A stretch of DNA of 64,000 nucleotides from NCBI RefSeq assembly GCF_001420595.1, contig NZ_LJIX01000006.1, positions 237,861-301,860 of the forward strand, read 5' to 3'. Positions 23,349 through 32,476 of the stretch are shown here, in pieces. Positions within the stretch are counted from its first letter, which is position 1. Every line of letters starts with the position of its first letter. A program made the position numbers and the translations under genes. A model generated the notes under the pieces. It was given only the letters and a program-made list of their open reading frames with translations. It searched no databases and was not told the DNA's origin. This stretch comes from Cytobacillus solani. Lineage in GTDB: Bacteria > Bacillota > Bacilli > Bacillales > Cytobacillaceae.

Positions 23349-24896
23349 ATGAATAGCAAGAAAGCTGTTTTTCATATTTCTTTGGTACTTAGCCTATTGT
23401 TGATTAGTTTGGGTGTTTTTGCTCCAAAGCAATTAGAGACATTCTCGAATTCATCACTAAATTTTATTTATAATAATTTAGGATGGTTTATTCTTGGAAG
23501 CACCTTTATTTTCTTTGTTTTTTGTATGTATATCGGCATTTCTAAATTTGGCCATATTCGTTTGGGGGATGACGATGATCGCCCTGAATATAAAACAGCC
23601 ACTTGGATTGCTATGCTTTTTAGTGCATCTATTGGTATCAGCCTTGTATTTTGGGGTGTAGCAGAACCTGTTTCCTACTATATAGATCCTCCGTTTGGTC
23701 AAGCAAATTCCGAGCAATCAGCAAAGCTTGCCATGCAAACTGTCTATCTGCACTGGGGAGTTTCCGCTTGGGCATGTTATGCTGTTGTTGGAGTTTCATT
23801 AGCCTTCTTCCAGTTTAGGAAAAAACTGCCATCATCCTTAAGTTCAGTTTTCTATCCATTGGTAGGTGACAAAATTTACGGTGCTTTTGGTAAATTTATA
23901 AATATTATTGTCATCCTTTCCATCGTTATTGGAATTGCTACTTCCTTAGGATTTGGAACACTTCAAGTGAATAGCGGCATGCATTATCTTTGGGGGACTC
24001 CGGTTAGTTTTTACGCTCAAGTAGCCATCATTGCTATTACAACCATTCTCTACCTTTCCTCATCTGTTTCTGGGTTGCAGGCTGGCATCAAACACTTATC
24101 CAATTTGAATATGCTATTAGCCTTTGCTTTATTAGGGTTTATGTTGATCCTCGGTCCTACACAATCTATCTTAAAAATTTTTTTACAAGGAATTGGCGAT
24201 TATGTCCAAAACTTTGTAGGCATGTCATTTCGCTTGGAGCCGTATAATGCCGAGCAGGGGAAATGGATTGGCAGCTGGACATTATTCTATTTTGGCTGGT
24301 GGATTGCATGGGCGCCACTTGTAGGAAGCTTTGTTGCAAGGATTTCGAAAGGAAGAACCATTAAAGAATTTATGATGGGGGCTGTCTTTATTCCTGTTAT
24401 TGGCGGATTTTTGTGGTTCGCAGTGATGGGTGGTTCGGCGCTTGATCTTATCCAAAATCACGGCAAAACAGCCATTGCAGAAGCTGTTTCTTCCGATGTG
24501 ACGTCTGCCTTATTTAAGTTTTTTGATTTCTTCCCAATGAGTACGTTTTTAAGTATTTTGGCCATGGTGCTTGTGATTATATTCTTTATTACCTCTGCAG
24601 ATTCAGCGATTTTTGTACTAGGTATGATTAGTGAAAATGGAAATCCTAATCCTGCTTCGTTCACAAAGATCATTTGGGGCGTCGTCATTGCAGCCGTATC
24701 TGCAGTTCTAATTGTGACAGGCGGCTTACAAGGATTGCAGTCAGCACTTGTAGCTACCTCTATCCCCCTTGCGATATTAATGCTGTTTATGTGTTATTCA
24801 ACCTATAAAGGACTTAAAGGGGAGCTAATCCATACTTCCAAGACAAGCAACAAACCAATAAGCAATACAACATCTTCAAAAAAACAGGCACTATAA
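23349..24896 (+). CDS. BCCT family transporter, probable carnitine/betaine uptake
   Basis: A 515-residue, twelve-helix BCCT carrier. Family landmarks include the helix-3/4 region WIAMLFSASIGISLVFWGVAEP, LHWGVSAWACYAVVG, the tryptophan-rich WTLFYFGWWIAWAPLVGSFVARIS signature and ITSADSAIFVLGM. The first helices carry the GAMGIG-equivalent stretch as SASIGIS rather than the Gly-Met-Gly motif. Long C-terminal osmosensing tails are absent, only a short Ser/Thr/Lys end. AAGGAG precedes the ATG. It is the last gene of the sigma-54 operon and fits uptake of carnitine or another quaternary amine for the oxygenase. Confidence 0.88.
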   Translation: MNSKKAVFHISLVLSLLLISLGVFAPKQLETFSNSSLNFIYNNLGWFILGSTFIFFVFCMYIGISKFGHIRLGDDDDRPEYKTATWIAMLFSASIGISLVFWGVAEPVSYYIDPPFGQANSEQSAKLAMQTVYLHWGVSAWACYAVVGVSLAFFQFRKKLPSSLSSVFYPLVGDKIYGAFGKFINIIVILSIVIGIATSLGFGTLQVNSGMHYLWGTPVSFYAQVAIIAITTILYLSSSVSGLQAGIKHLSNLNMLLAFALLGFMLILGPTQSILKIFLQGIGDYVQNFVGMSFRLEPYNAEQGKWIGSWTLFYFGWWIAWAPLVGSFVARISKGRTIKEFMMGAVFIPVIGGFLWFAVMGGSALDLIQNHGKTAIAEAVSSDVTSALFKFFDFFPMSTFLSILAMVLVIIFFITSADSAIFVLGMISENGNPNPASFTKIIWGVVIAAVSAVLIVTGGLQGLQSALVATSIPLAILMLFMCYSTYKGLKGELIHTSKTSNKPISNTTSSKKQAL

Positions 24897-25070
24897 AAAA
24901 GTACCCCTTTCAAGTGTATCTGTCTAATTAAACAAGATTATATATAAAAAAGTCTGACTAAAATAAATATTTTGTAATATGGATAATTCTAATAAATTTA
25001 AATTTTATAAATTTTATATTGCTAATTTAATTTCTGTCTACTATACTTATAAACAAGTTTAAAAAAGGCA

Positions 25071-25148
25071 GAGAACCTGAGATGAATGCCTAAATGGGAG
25101 CGCTTTCGGAGAAATCCTGGAGTGTTGCTATTTAGCATTCATTTTTTT
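25071..25148 (+). promoter_or_regulatory. Terminator leader of the ABC importer operon, candidate GlpP target
   Basis: ATGAATGC-C-TAAA (about 25082-25094) pairs with TTTAGCATTCAT (25131-25142), closing a large loop, and a T-run follows to 25148. It is a terminator placed between promoter region and first gene. The bases just before it, AGAGAACCTGAGATGAA, resemble AGAGAATAGATGAGAGA before the glpD leader hairpin, so both may be read through with GlpP. A near-cre sequence, TGGGAGCGCTTTCG (25095-25108), lies in the loop. Confidence 0.6.
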
Positions 25149-25179
25149 CTTGCCAAAAATAGTCTAAGGGGGATTTCTG

Positions 25180-26211
25180 ATGAAAAAAATGTTTAAGTTC
25201 ACTGGGGCCATGTTACTTGCTGTTAGTATGTTAACAGCATGTGCTGGAGAAAAGTCAGGAGGCAGCAGTGAAGGAGATGGCAAAAGGATCACTTTATATT
25301 CACCTGAAACACCAGATTTTACAAAAGAGCTAGCGAAAAAGTATGAAGAAGTAATTGGTGGGAATGTAGATGTACATTACGCTGGAACGAATGTTTTAGT
25401 CAATCAAATGTTAGCGGAAAAGGAAAATCCTAAAGCGGATGTCTGGTATGGCGGCGGAGGTATTTTACCGTTTGAAGCTGCAGTAGAAAGAGGCATTCTA
25501 GCATCCTATATCCCAGATTTTGCAGCTGACTGGGACATTACTGAAAACGGTATCAAATTAAAGCACGAAGACGGCAAATATGTTGGAGTAGAAATTTTTG
25601 TACTTGGTTTTTCATATAATCCAGAGCTTGTTTCTGAAGAAGAAGCACCAAAAACTTGGGAAGATTTATTAGATCCAAAATGGAAAGGAAAAATTCAGTT
25701 CCCGAACCCAGCGGCATCAGGAACAGCAACTCTTATGGTTATGGACCAAATGATGAGGCAAGGGGAAGATAAGGCATGGGAGTATTTTGAGAAATTAGTA
25801 GATCAAGCAAATTCCACACCGGATTCTGGATCTGCTCCAACGAAGGCGGTAGCAATGGGTGAAGCCCATATTGGAATAGGCTTTGATTTCATGGCTTATG
25901 AACAAAAGGCTAAAGGAGAGACTGTTGATTTTATCGTACCGGATAAAACACCAGTTCTTGTAAATCCAGCAACATTAATTGAAGGAGCTCCAAATGCAGA
26001 AGGCGGTAAAAAGTTCATTGATTTCTTACTTTCTAAAGAGGCGCAGCAAATTATGGCAGACTGGTATCATATTCCAATTAATCCAGAGGTTGAATCAAAA
26101 ACGCCATTATCAATTGATAAAGTAAAAGAGGTTGCAGTTGATTTAGATATTGATTGGGTAAATGAAAATTATGACCGTGTGCGTAATGAGTGGAAGGACA
26201 AGTTTCAGTAA
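25180..26211 (+). CDS. Extracellular solute-binding lipoprotein (family 1)
   Basis: A 343-residue binding protein with a lipoprotein signal ending LTAC at Cys21 and a Gly/Ser linker. The mature part has the two-lobe family 1 fold seen in iron(III), 2-aminoethylphosphonate and polyamine binders: ITLYSPETPDFTKELAKKYEE, KADVWYGGGG, NPELVSEEEAPKTWEDLLDPKWKGKI-type cleft segments, and a C-terminal SKEAQQIM. It is followed by its ATPase and a double-length permease. The neighbours (HAD phosphatase, GlpP, GlpD) suggest that a glycerol-phosphate compound, not iron, is the cargo; this is inference from context. AAGGGGG precedes the ATG. Confidence 0.88.
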   Translation: MKKMFKFTGAMLLAVSMLTACAGEKSGGSSEGDGKRITLYSPETPDFTKELAKKYEEVIGGNVDVHYAGTNVLVNQMLAEKENPKADVWYGGGGILPFEAAVERGILASYIPDFAADWDITENGIKLKHEDGKYVGVEIFVLGFSYNPELVSEEEAPKTWEDLLDPKWKGKIQFPNPAASGTATLMVMDQMMRQGEDKAWEYFEKLVDQANSTPDSGSAPTKAVAMGEAHIGIGFDFMAYEQKAKGETVDFIVPDKTPVLVNPATLIEGAPNAEGGKKFIDFLLSKEAQQIMADWYHIPINPEVESKTPLSIDKVKEVAVDLDIDWVNENYDRVRNEWKDKFQ

Positions 26212-26234
26212 GTAAGAACGTAGGAGGAATATGA

Positions 26235-27371
26235 ATGGGTTCAGTAATTATTGAAAATATGACAAAGCAGTTTGGCGATTTTACTGCACTCCACAATATA
26301 AACCTTGAGATCCAAGAGGGCGAATTTTTTGCTCTCTTGGGACCTTCGGGTTGTGGAAAAACAACTACTATGCGCTGTATTGCAGGGTTTGAGCATCCAA
26401 CATCAGGTAAGATTAAAATCGGTGATAAAGAAGTAGAGAAAATCCCTGCTAACCGCAGAAACTGTGGAATGGTCTTTCAAAGCTATGCTTTATTTCCACA
26501 TATGAATGTTTTTGACAATGTTGCTTATAGCTTGAATATTAAGCAGTTAAATGCAAGTAATCCTGTTAAGCAATTAGGCATCTATGCACGATTATTATCA
26601 AAGCGTTTAGGCCGTACACCGAAGGATATCCAAGAAAAAGTAATGGAAATTTTAAAATATGTTGAGCTTGATCAGCATGCAGAACGATTAACAAGTGAAT
26701 TATCTGGAGGTCAACAGCAGCGTGTCGCTTTAGCTCGTGCGCTTGTCATGGAGCCTGCTGTATTGTTAATGGATGAGCCGTTATCGAATCTAGATCAAAA
26801 ACTTCGCCATTCGATGCGTAATACGATTCGTACCATTCAGCAGGATTTAGGGATTACGACGATTTTTGTAACACATGACCAAGAAGAAGCGATGAGCATG
26901 GCAGACCGTGTAGCAGTTATGGATAAAGGGAATATTGTTCAAATTGGCACGCCAACCGAGCTATATAGTAATCCACTTACTCCGTTTATTGCTGATTTTG
27001 TAGGAACATCGAATATTTTAGATGTAGAGGTTGTTGATCATAATCAACTGAATGGACTGACCACATTAAAAGGAGATAGTTTCCTGCTTCAATCAACAAA
27101 TACGATTGAGAAGAAACAGGCTAAAGCTGTTATCCGGCCAGAGCATATTCAAGTTTTGCCATATGACACGGCAGTAAATAATGAGGAAGTAACTGTTTTA
27201 GAAGGAATTGTAGTAATGTCTACTTATTTAGGTCCAACCGTAAGATATGACATGAAAGTTGGTAATCAAGAAATGATTGTTGATACTACGTACTCATCTG
27301 GAACGAGCATTTTTGAAGAGGGCAGAAAGGTAAAACTATCGATTGAACATGGGAGGGTACTTCTCATATGA
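26235..27371 (+). CDS. ABC importer ATP-binding protein (PotA/FbpC type)
   Basis: A 378-residue importer ATPase: Walker A GPSGCGKTT (about 36-44), Q-loop MVFQSYALFPHM, signature LSGGQQQRVALARAL, Walker B VLLMDEPLSNLD, H-loop IFVTHDQEEAMSMADR, then a C-terminal TOBE-type regulatory domain (about 270-378). An extra stretch after the Q-loop (about residues 97-135, rich in Leu/Lys/Arg) lengthens the helical domain relative to most members. AGGAGGA precedes the ATG, and the stop overlaps the permease start by four bases. Confidence 0.92.
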   Translation: MGSVIIENMTKQFGDFTALHNINLEIQEGEFFALLGPSGCGKTTTMRCIAGFEHPTSGKIKIGDKEVEKIPANRRNCGMVFQSYALFPHMNVFDNVAYSLNIKQLNASNPVKQLGIYARLLSKRLGRTPKDIQEKVMEILKYVELDQHAERLTSELSGGQQQRVALARALVMEPAVLLMDEPLSNLDQKLRHSMRNTIRTIQQDLGITTIFVTHDQEEAMSMADRVAVMDKGNIVQIGTPTELYSNPLTPFIADFVGTSNILDVEVVDHNQLNGLTTLKGDSFLLQSTNTIEKKQAKAVIRPEHIQVLPYDTAVNNEEVTVLEGIVVMSTYLGPTVRYDMKVGNQEMIVDTTYSSGTSIFEEGRKVKLSIEHGRVLLI

Positions 27372-29062
27372 AGGCAAGGTTTAATGGTCTTTCCGTAGTA
27401 AAAATATTCATTTATGCCTTTTTTGGACTTTTCCTAATTATCCCTTTGCTGGCTGTCTTTCTAATCAGCTTTACAAATGAGCCTGTTAATATTATTGGGA
27501 CATTTACTGATCCAGCCGTTTTCAGTTCAACTATCGATAAACTAAAAGCAATTAATCTAGAAAACTATCGGCAAATATTTTCAAATGCGGGTTACTTAGA
27601 TTCATTAAAAAATAGTCTGTCTTTAGCTCTTGTTGTTATGGTTCTTGTAATCTTGATTTGTATTCCATTAGCATACGGAATTGCCCGTACAAATATGCCT
27701 TTCAAAAAAACGATCTCAGCATTATGTACAATTCCGTTGATTATCCCTACTTTTATCTCAGCGTACGCTTTCATTATTATGTTCGGTCGAGCGGGCTGGG
27801 TAACGTATTTTTATGAGATGCTCGGCGGGGAAGGAATGTTGATAGATCCTTATTCAATGACGGGAATCATTCTAGTTCAAGTATTTTTCTTTTTCCCGTA
27901 TGCTCTTTGGCCGCTTGTGGCCGCTTTTAAGATAAGCGATGTAACACTAGAAGAAGCTTCGCTCAATTTAGGCGCGAAAAACTGGTTTACCTTTATATTC
28001 GTGACGTTTCCATTAGCCATTCCAGGGATCATTTCAAGTGCACTGCTAATATTTACAGTTAGCTTTTCAGATTTTGGAACACCGATCGTTTTGGCACCTA
28101 AAGACTTAAACTTAATGGTTGTTGAAGCATACCGTGAAATCTCAGGATTTTTCAACTGGGGAGGAGCGGCGATTTTAACTGTCATTATGATTATCGTTGC
28201 TGCACTTTTCTTCTGGTTGCAGCATATTCTGACAAAAGGGAAAAATTACGGATCAGTGTCAGGAAAGCCGAAACAACAAAAAATGGTTACAAATAAAGTA
28301 GTGACTCGTTCTCTATCAGTCTACTCTTTTATCATTGTGCTAGTGCCACTGCTTGCTATGCTATCTGTATTGCTTCAGTCGGTTGCTACAACTTGGGGGA
28401 AAGATTTACTCCCTTCTGGCTATACACTTAAACACTATCAAACTATTTTTTCAACATCATTAGGAAATATCCAAAATAGTATTGTTCTAGCAATTGGTGC
28501 ACTTGTATTAAGTGTAATTATTGCTACGTTTGTTTCATATTTCGTCGTAAGACAAAATTCGGCGAAAATGGATTTCATGACTTCCATTCCGCTGGTTGTT
28601 CCAGGTATTGCTTTTGGTATTGCATTAATCCAAACATTTAATGTGGCTCCTTTGCAGCTGACAGGTACAGCAATTTTATTAATTATTGCTTATACCATTC
28701 GTCGTCTTCCTTATATGGTTCGATCGACAATGGGTGCGATGCGGGCAATTAAGCAAGATATTGAAGAAGCGGCAATTAATCTTGGTGCTACACCCTTAAC
28801 AGCTGCAATCACTGTGATTGGTCCATTATTATTACCGGGAATTGCTGCAGGATCAGTTCTTGTATTTATTACTGTCATAAAGGAAACGAGTATATCAATT
28901 TTACTTGCACCACCAGAGTGGGCGCCTATGAGCTTAGCAATCTTTCAGAATATCCTTCGAGCAGAGTACTATTCAGCAGCAGCTATGTCTGTAATACTAG
29001 TAGCTTTAGTCTTGGTGCTTCAAGGGCTTGCTAGTTATATAGGGAAAAAGCAGCGCTTGTAG
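27368..29062 (+). CDS. ABC importer permease with two fused transmembrane domains
   Basis: A 564-residue permease of about twelve helices containing two BPD_transp_1 domains in one chain, as in FbpB/ThiP-like importers. Each half carries an EAA-type coupling loop: LEEASLNLGAKNWFTFIFVTFPLAIPGI near residue 195 and IEEAAINLGATPLTAAITVIGPLLLPGI near residue 460. The linker between halves (about 295-315) is basic and soluble. It completes the importer with the binding protein and ATPase, and is followed 21 bases later by the HAD phosphatase gene. Confidence 0.92.
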   Translation: MKARFNGLSVVKIFIYAFFGLFLIIPLLAVFLISFTNEPVNIIGTFTDPAVFSSTIDKLKAINLENYRQIFSNAGYLDSLKNSLSLALVVMVLVILICIPLAYGIARTNMPFKKTISALCTIPLIIPTFISAYAFIIMFGRAGWVTYFYEMLGGEGMLIDPYSMTGIILVQVFFFFPYALWPLVAAFKISDVTLEEASLNLGAKNWFTFIFVTFPLAIPGIISSALLIFTVSFSDFGTPIVLAPKDLNLMVVEAYREISGFFNWGGAAILTVIMIIVAALFFWLQHILTKGKNYGSVSGKPKQQKMVTNKVVTRSLSVYSFIIVLVPLLAMLSVLLQSVATTWGKDLLPSGYTLKHYQTIFSTSLGNIQNSIVLAIGALVLSVIIATFVSYFVVRQNSAKMDFMTSIPLVVPGIAFGIALIQTFNVAPLQLTGTAILLIIAYTIRRLPYMVRSTMGAMRAIKQDIEEAAINLGATPLTAAITVIGPLLLPGIAAGSVLVFITVIKETSISILLAPPEWAPMSLAIFQNILRAEYYSAAAMSVILVALVLVLQGLASYIGKKQRL

Positions 29063-29083
29063 GGATTAAGGAGGTAACATAAG

Positions 29084-29857
29084 GTGAAAGGCTATGTATT
29101 TGATTTAGATGGAACGATTTATGTAGATGAGCATGTCATTGATGGGGTGCCAGAAGCCATTAGCCGTCTAAAAAAAAGAGGGGATAAAGTCATTTTTTTA
29201 ACAAATAAATCCATCTCGAGACGATCTGATTACGTTAGAAAACTAAATGATTTAGGCATTCAAGTGGAATTAGAAGAAGTGATTAATTCGAATTATATTA
29301 CTGCGCTCTATTTAAAATCGGTATTGCAGCCGGACGAAAAAGTGATGTGTATCGGTGAAGAGCCTTTGTTAGATGAACTTAGAGAGCAGGGGATTCAGCT
29401 ATCAGACAAGCCGAATGATGTATCCTATGTTGTGTTAGGCTGGGATAGGGAATTCACATATAATAAAATTAATAATGCCTATCAAGCGTGGAAGAATGGT
29501 GCGAAAATTATTGCGACGAACCCTGATCGTACTTGTCCTGTTCAAGGAGGAGAGATTCCGGATTGCGCCGCGATGATTGGAGCGTTAGAGGCTGTTACTG
29601 GTGAGTCTGTATTTCAAGTGACTGGAAAGCCATCACAGCTTACGGCACAGTATGTATTAAAAGAAGTATTGAAGATGCCTGTGGATCAATGCTTCATGAT
29701 TGGTGATCGTTTAGAAACGGATATCAAAATGGGCAATGAAGCAGGCATGTCATCCGTGCTAGTGATGACCGGAATAACGACAAAAGAGCTTTTAGAAGAT
29801 TCAATTCACAAGCCTAAGCATATATTAGATAGTGTAAAATACATTGATCAATTATAA
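29084..29857 (+). CDS. HAD-IIA phosphatase, likely glycerol-phosphate or sugar-phosphate acting
   Basis: A 257-residue HAD superfamily subclass IIA (NagD/AraL-like) enzyme. Motif I FDLDGTIYVD carries the nucleophile Asp and acid Asp; motif II is FLTNKS; the C2 cap lies about residues 80-170 with VLGWDREFTYNK; Lys of motif III is in VTGKPS; motif IV is FMIGDRLETDIKMG. GTG start with AAGGAGG ten bases upstream. Family members act on glycerol-1-phosphate, glycerol-3-phosphate and related small phosphates. Its place at the end of an importer operon beside glpP and glpD fits dephosphorylation of imported or derived glycerol phosphates. Confidence 0.87.
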   Translation: MKGYVFDLDGTIYVDEHVIDGVPEAISRLKKRGDKVIFLTNKSISRRSDYVRKLNDLGIQVELEEVINSNYITALYLKSVLQPDEKVMCIGEEPLLDELREQGIQLSDKPNDVSYVVLGWDREFTYNKINNAYQAWKNGAKIIATNPDRTCPVQGGEIPDCAAMIGALEAVTGESVFQVTGKPSQLTAQYVLKEVLKMPVDQCFMIGDRLETDIKMGNEAGMSSVLVMTGITTKELLEDSIHKPKHILDSVKYIDQL

Positions 29858-30415
29858 ATCATAGTTCCACATGGAATGGTCTCCAGCGGAAACTGCGAGT
29901 GCACCAGCCTTTAATGCAGATAGCACTTCTTTCTTTTCAGTTACGAGACCCCCTGCAATGATTGGATGCGGCAGGCGATTCACAAGCTGATCGATAATTT
30001 TTGGCATGATTCCAGGTAGAATTTCGACTGCATTAGGATTACAGGATTTAACCATTTCAATTCCCTTTTCAATGGCTGCAGCATCTAGCAGGAAGATACG
30101 CTGAATGGTCACTAAACCATATTCCTTTGCATACTTTACAACATGGCTTTTAGTTGTAATGATTCCAGTAGGTTTCAAGTTCTTAGCAATATATTCAACA
30201 GCAGATTTTGAATTCGATAATCCTTCAATAAAATCTAAGTGAAGAAAGACCGTTTTTCCATTAGATTGAAGTTTTTTAATGTAGTCTGCACTAGTTAATA
30301 GGTCGCCTGTTAACAAGAATACGACGTTAGGATTTGATCTGCAGGCGATATCTAAATCTTTTTCATCAACAACAGAAGCTATGATTTGTGATTCTACGAG
30401 GTCAACAATATTCAT
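29852..30415 (-). CDS. glpP: Glycerol-3-phosphate-responsive antiterminator GlpP
   Basis: A 187-residue protein of the usual GlpP length and TIM-barrel-like pattern, with PNVVFLLTGDLLTSADYIKK, GKTVFLHLDFIEGLS, GIITTKSHVVKYAKE, AVEILPGIMPKII and PIIAGGLVTEKKEVL. GlpP binds leader mRNA in the presence of glycerol-3-phosphate and prevents termination upstream of glp genes. AAAGGAGA precedes the ATG. It is transcribed opposite to its neighbours, its end overlapping the HAD gene by six bases. Two terminator-bearing leaders, at 25071 and 30502, are its probable targets. Confidence 0.92.
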   Translation of the reverse strand: MNIVDLVESQIIASVVDEKDLDIACRSNPNVVFLLTGDLLTSADYIKKLQSNGKTVFLHLDFIEGLSNSKSAVEYIAKNLKPTGIITTKSHVVKYAKEYGLVTIQRIFLLDAAAIEKGIEMVKSCNPNAVEILPGIMPKIIDQLVNRLPHPIIAGGLVTEKKEVLSALKAGALAVSAGDHSMWNYDL

Positions 30416-30501
30416 ATTTAATAGTCTCCTTTAATGTAAAAAAGTAAATATAAGTAAGCCAATTATATCATTTTCAGAATAAAATAAATATAAAGAATTT
30501 T

Positions 30502-30573
30502 GGTTAGAGAATAGATGAGAGACCATACTTTTCACACTACAAAATGAAGTGGTGTGTTAAAGTATGGTTTTTT
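30502..30573 (+). promoter_or_regulatory. glpD leader terminator, probable GlpP antitermination site
   Basis: ACCATACTTTTCACACTAC (30522-30540) pairs with GTGGTGTGTTAAAGTATGGT (30549-30568) and runs into TTTTTT. The hairpin lies 31 bases before the glpD start, exactly as the GlpP-controlled terminator in Bacillus glpD. The preceding AGAGAATAGATGAGAGA is the likely GlpP-binding segment and is similar to one in the importer leader. Confidence 0.8.
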
Positions 30574-30603
30574 CATTTAGTCATATTAGAAAGGGAGAGC
30601 AGA

Positions 30604-32247
30604 ATGAGTAAATTTTCTTTTGCGAATAGAGAGCAATGGATGAAGGAAGTGGAACAGGAACATTTCGATGTTGTTATTATTGGCGGAGGTATCACAGGTA
30701 TTGGGACCGCTTTAGATGCGGTGACAAGAGGGATGTCTGTTGCACTTATTGAAATGCAGGATTTTGCAGGAGGCACTTCAAGCAGATCAACGAAATTAGT
30801 ACATGGTGGCCTTCGTTATTTAAAACAGTTTGAAATAAAAATGGTTTCTGAAGTAGGTAAAGAGCGTGAAATTGTCTATAATAATGCTCCTCATGTTACA
30901 CATCCCGAGTGGATGCTGCTACCAATTTATCGAGATGGAACATTTGGAAAATACTCGACTTCAGCTGGTCTTCGAATCTATGATTTTCTAGCAGGTGTTA
31001 AAAAACAGGATCGGCGAAAAATGCTAACTAAAGAATCAACGCTTGCTAAAGAGCCTTTGCTAAAAAAGGATGGTCTGATTGGTGGAGGGTATTATGTAGA
31101 GTATCGCACCGATGATGCACGTTTAACAATTGAGGTAGCTAAAAAGGCGGTTGAAAAGGGGGCAAAACTTTTAAGCTATGTTAAAGCAGATTCGTTTATT
31201 TATGATGAGGATATGATTATAGGAGTAGTAGGTGTTGACCAATTTACTGGAAAGAAAATAAATGTGCAAGGCTCAAAGATTGTTAATGCAACTGGCCCCT
31301 GGATTGAGTCTTTAGTAAAAAAAGATCGAATCATTGAAGGAAAACATTTATTTCATACCAAAGGTGTACATATTGTTATCGATCAATCTATTTTTCCGTT
31401 AGAACAGGCTATTTACTTTGATACACCCGATGGACGAATGGTGTTTGCGATTCCGAGAAAAGGCAAAACATATGTCGGAACTACGGACACTAAATATCAT
31501 GGTGATTTAAGAAATCCGGTTGCTGGATTGGAGGATAAACTATATTTAATAGAAGCAATTAAATTTATGTTCCCTGACGTTCAAGTTCAAATGAAGGATA
31601 TTGAATCTTCTTGGGCAGGAATACGTCCGTTAATTCGTGAAGAAGGAAAGGGACCATCTGAAATATCAAGAAAGGATGAAATTTGGATATCTCCGACAGG
31701 CCTAATTAGTATTGCGGGTGGGAAGTTAACAGGCTATCGGAAAATGGCTGAACAAATCATAGATGCTGTGGCAGCAGATTTAAAAAAACGGGGAGCTAAT
31801 ATTGGTCCATGTATAACAAAACATTTACGCATTTCTGGAGGAGAATTTGAATTTCCGACAGACTATGGGCGCTACGTAGAAGAAAAAACGGAAGAGTTTA
31901 TTCGTGCAGGATTTTCTCATGAAGAGGCTTATAGCCTAGCTTCTACTTATGGAACAAATTCAGAGATTCTCTTTCAACTTGCAGAGGAAATAGAAGAAAC
32001 GGAAGGGCTGCCTCTATTTATCCGCTTATTAATACGGTATTCGGTTTATTATGAAATGACTATGACTGCTAGTGACTTCTTTGTTCGTAGAACAGGTGCG
32101 TTGCTCTTTAATATAGAATGGGTAAAAAAATGGAGAAAGCCAATTATGAAGGAATTCGAAAGCATTTTCAATTGGGAGAAAGAGTTGGTAGAAAGAAACA
32201 ATAAAGAATTAGATAAAATGCTTATGGAAATAGAACAAGTAGTGTAA
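30604..32247 (+). CDS. glpD: Aerobic glycerol-3-phosphate dehydrogenase
   Basis: A 547-residue FAD enzyme of normal length that oxidises glycerol-3-phosphate to dihydroxyacetone phosphate at the membrane. The FAD-binding GGGITG is in DVVIIGGGITGIGTALDAVTRG near residue 27; SSRSTKLVHGGLRYL, TDDARLTIEV, VNATGPW and GGKLTGYRKMAE follow in family order, with a C-terminal cap domain. ATG 30604 is selected because AAGGGAGA precedes it and the family start MSKFSFANR fits; an earlier in-frame start at 30544 lies inside the leader terminator. A terminator follows at 32330. Confidence 0.95.
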   Translation: MSKFSFANREQWMKEVEQEHFDVVIIGGGITGIGTALDAVTRGMSVALIEMQDFAGGTSSRSTKLVHGGLRYLKQFEIKMVSEVGKEREIVYNNAPHVTHPEWMLLPIYRDGTFGKYSTSAGLRIYDFLAGVKKQDRRKMLTKESTLAKEPLLKKDGLIGGGYYVEYRTDDARLTIEVAKKAVEKGAKLLSYVKADSFIYDEDMIIGVVGVDQFTGKKINVQGSKIVNATGPWIESLVKKDRIIEGKHLFHTKGVHIVIDQSIFPLEQAIYFDTPDGRMVFAIPRKGKTYVGTTDTKYHGDLRNPVAGLEDKLYLIEAIKFMFPDVQVQMKDIESSWAGIRPLIREEGKGPSEISRKDEIWISPTGLISIAGGKLTGYRKMAEQIIDAVAADLKKRGANIGPCITKHLRISGGEFEFPTDYGRYVEEKTEEFIRAGFSHEEAYSLASTYGTNSEILFQLAEEIEETEGLPLFIRLLIRYSVYYEMTMTASDFFVRRTGALLFNIEWVKKWRKPIMKEFESIFNWEKELVERNNKELDKMLMEIEQVV

Positions 32248-32329
32248 GGGAATGTGTTTGTTAATGGTCGAAATAAGAAACAGCTGCGGCCTGAGTGATA
32301 TCCGCTCCTGCATTGCATAAATAAAAGTG

Positions 32330-32370
32330 CCCCTTTCAAGTGTAGTCTCTGCTCGGAAGGGGTTTTCTTT
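32330..32370 (+). terminator. Terminator after glpD
   Basis: CCCCTTTC (32330-32337) pairs with GAAGGGG (32356-32362), then TTTTCTTT. The left arm plus following bases, CCCCTTTCAAGTGTA, also occurs at 24904-24918 without its right arm. Confidence 0.75.
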
Positions 32371-32476
32371 ATGCAAAGACTGTTTTTATAAAAAAAGACA
32401 GTTACTCTTGTTCTCGCTCCTTTCAGTAGAGAACTATTGACTATTCCCTTGGGTGTTGGTTTAAGATGATTTTGAG

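Noticed and set aside
25180-29062. Iron(III) ABC importer as firm assignment
   Set aside because: Family resemblance alone would allow it, but the phosphatase, glpP and glpD neighbours and the leader argue for a phosphate ester; left open.
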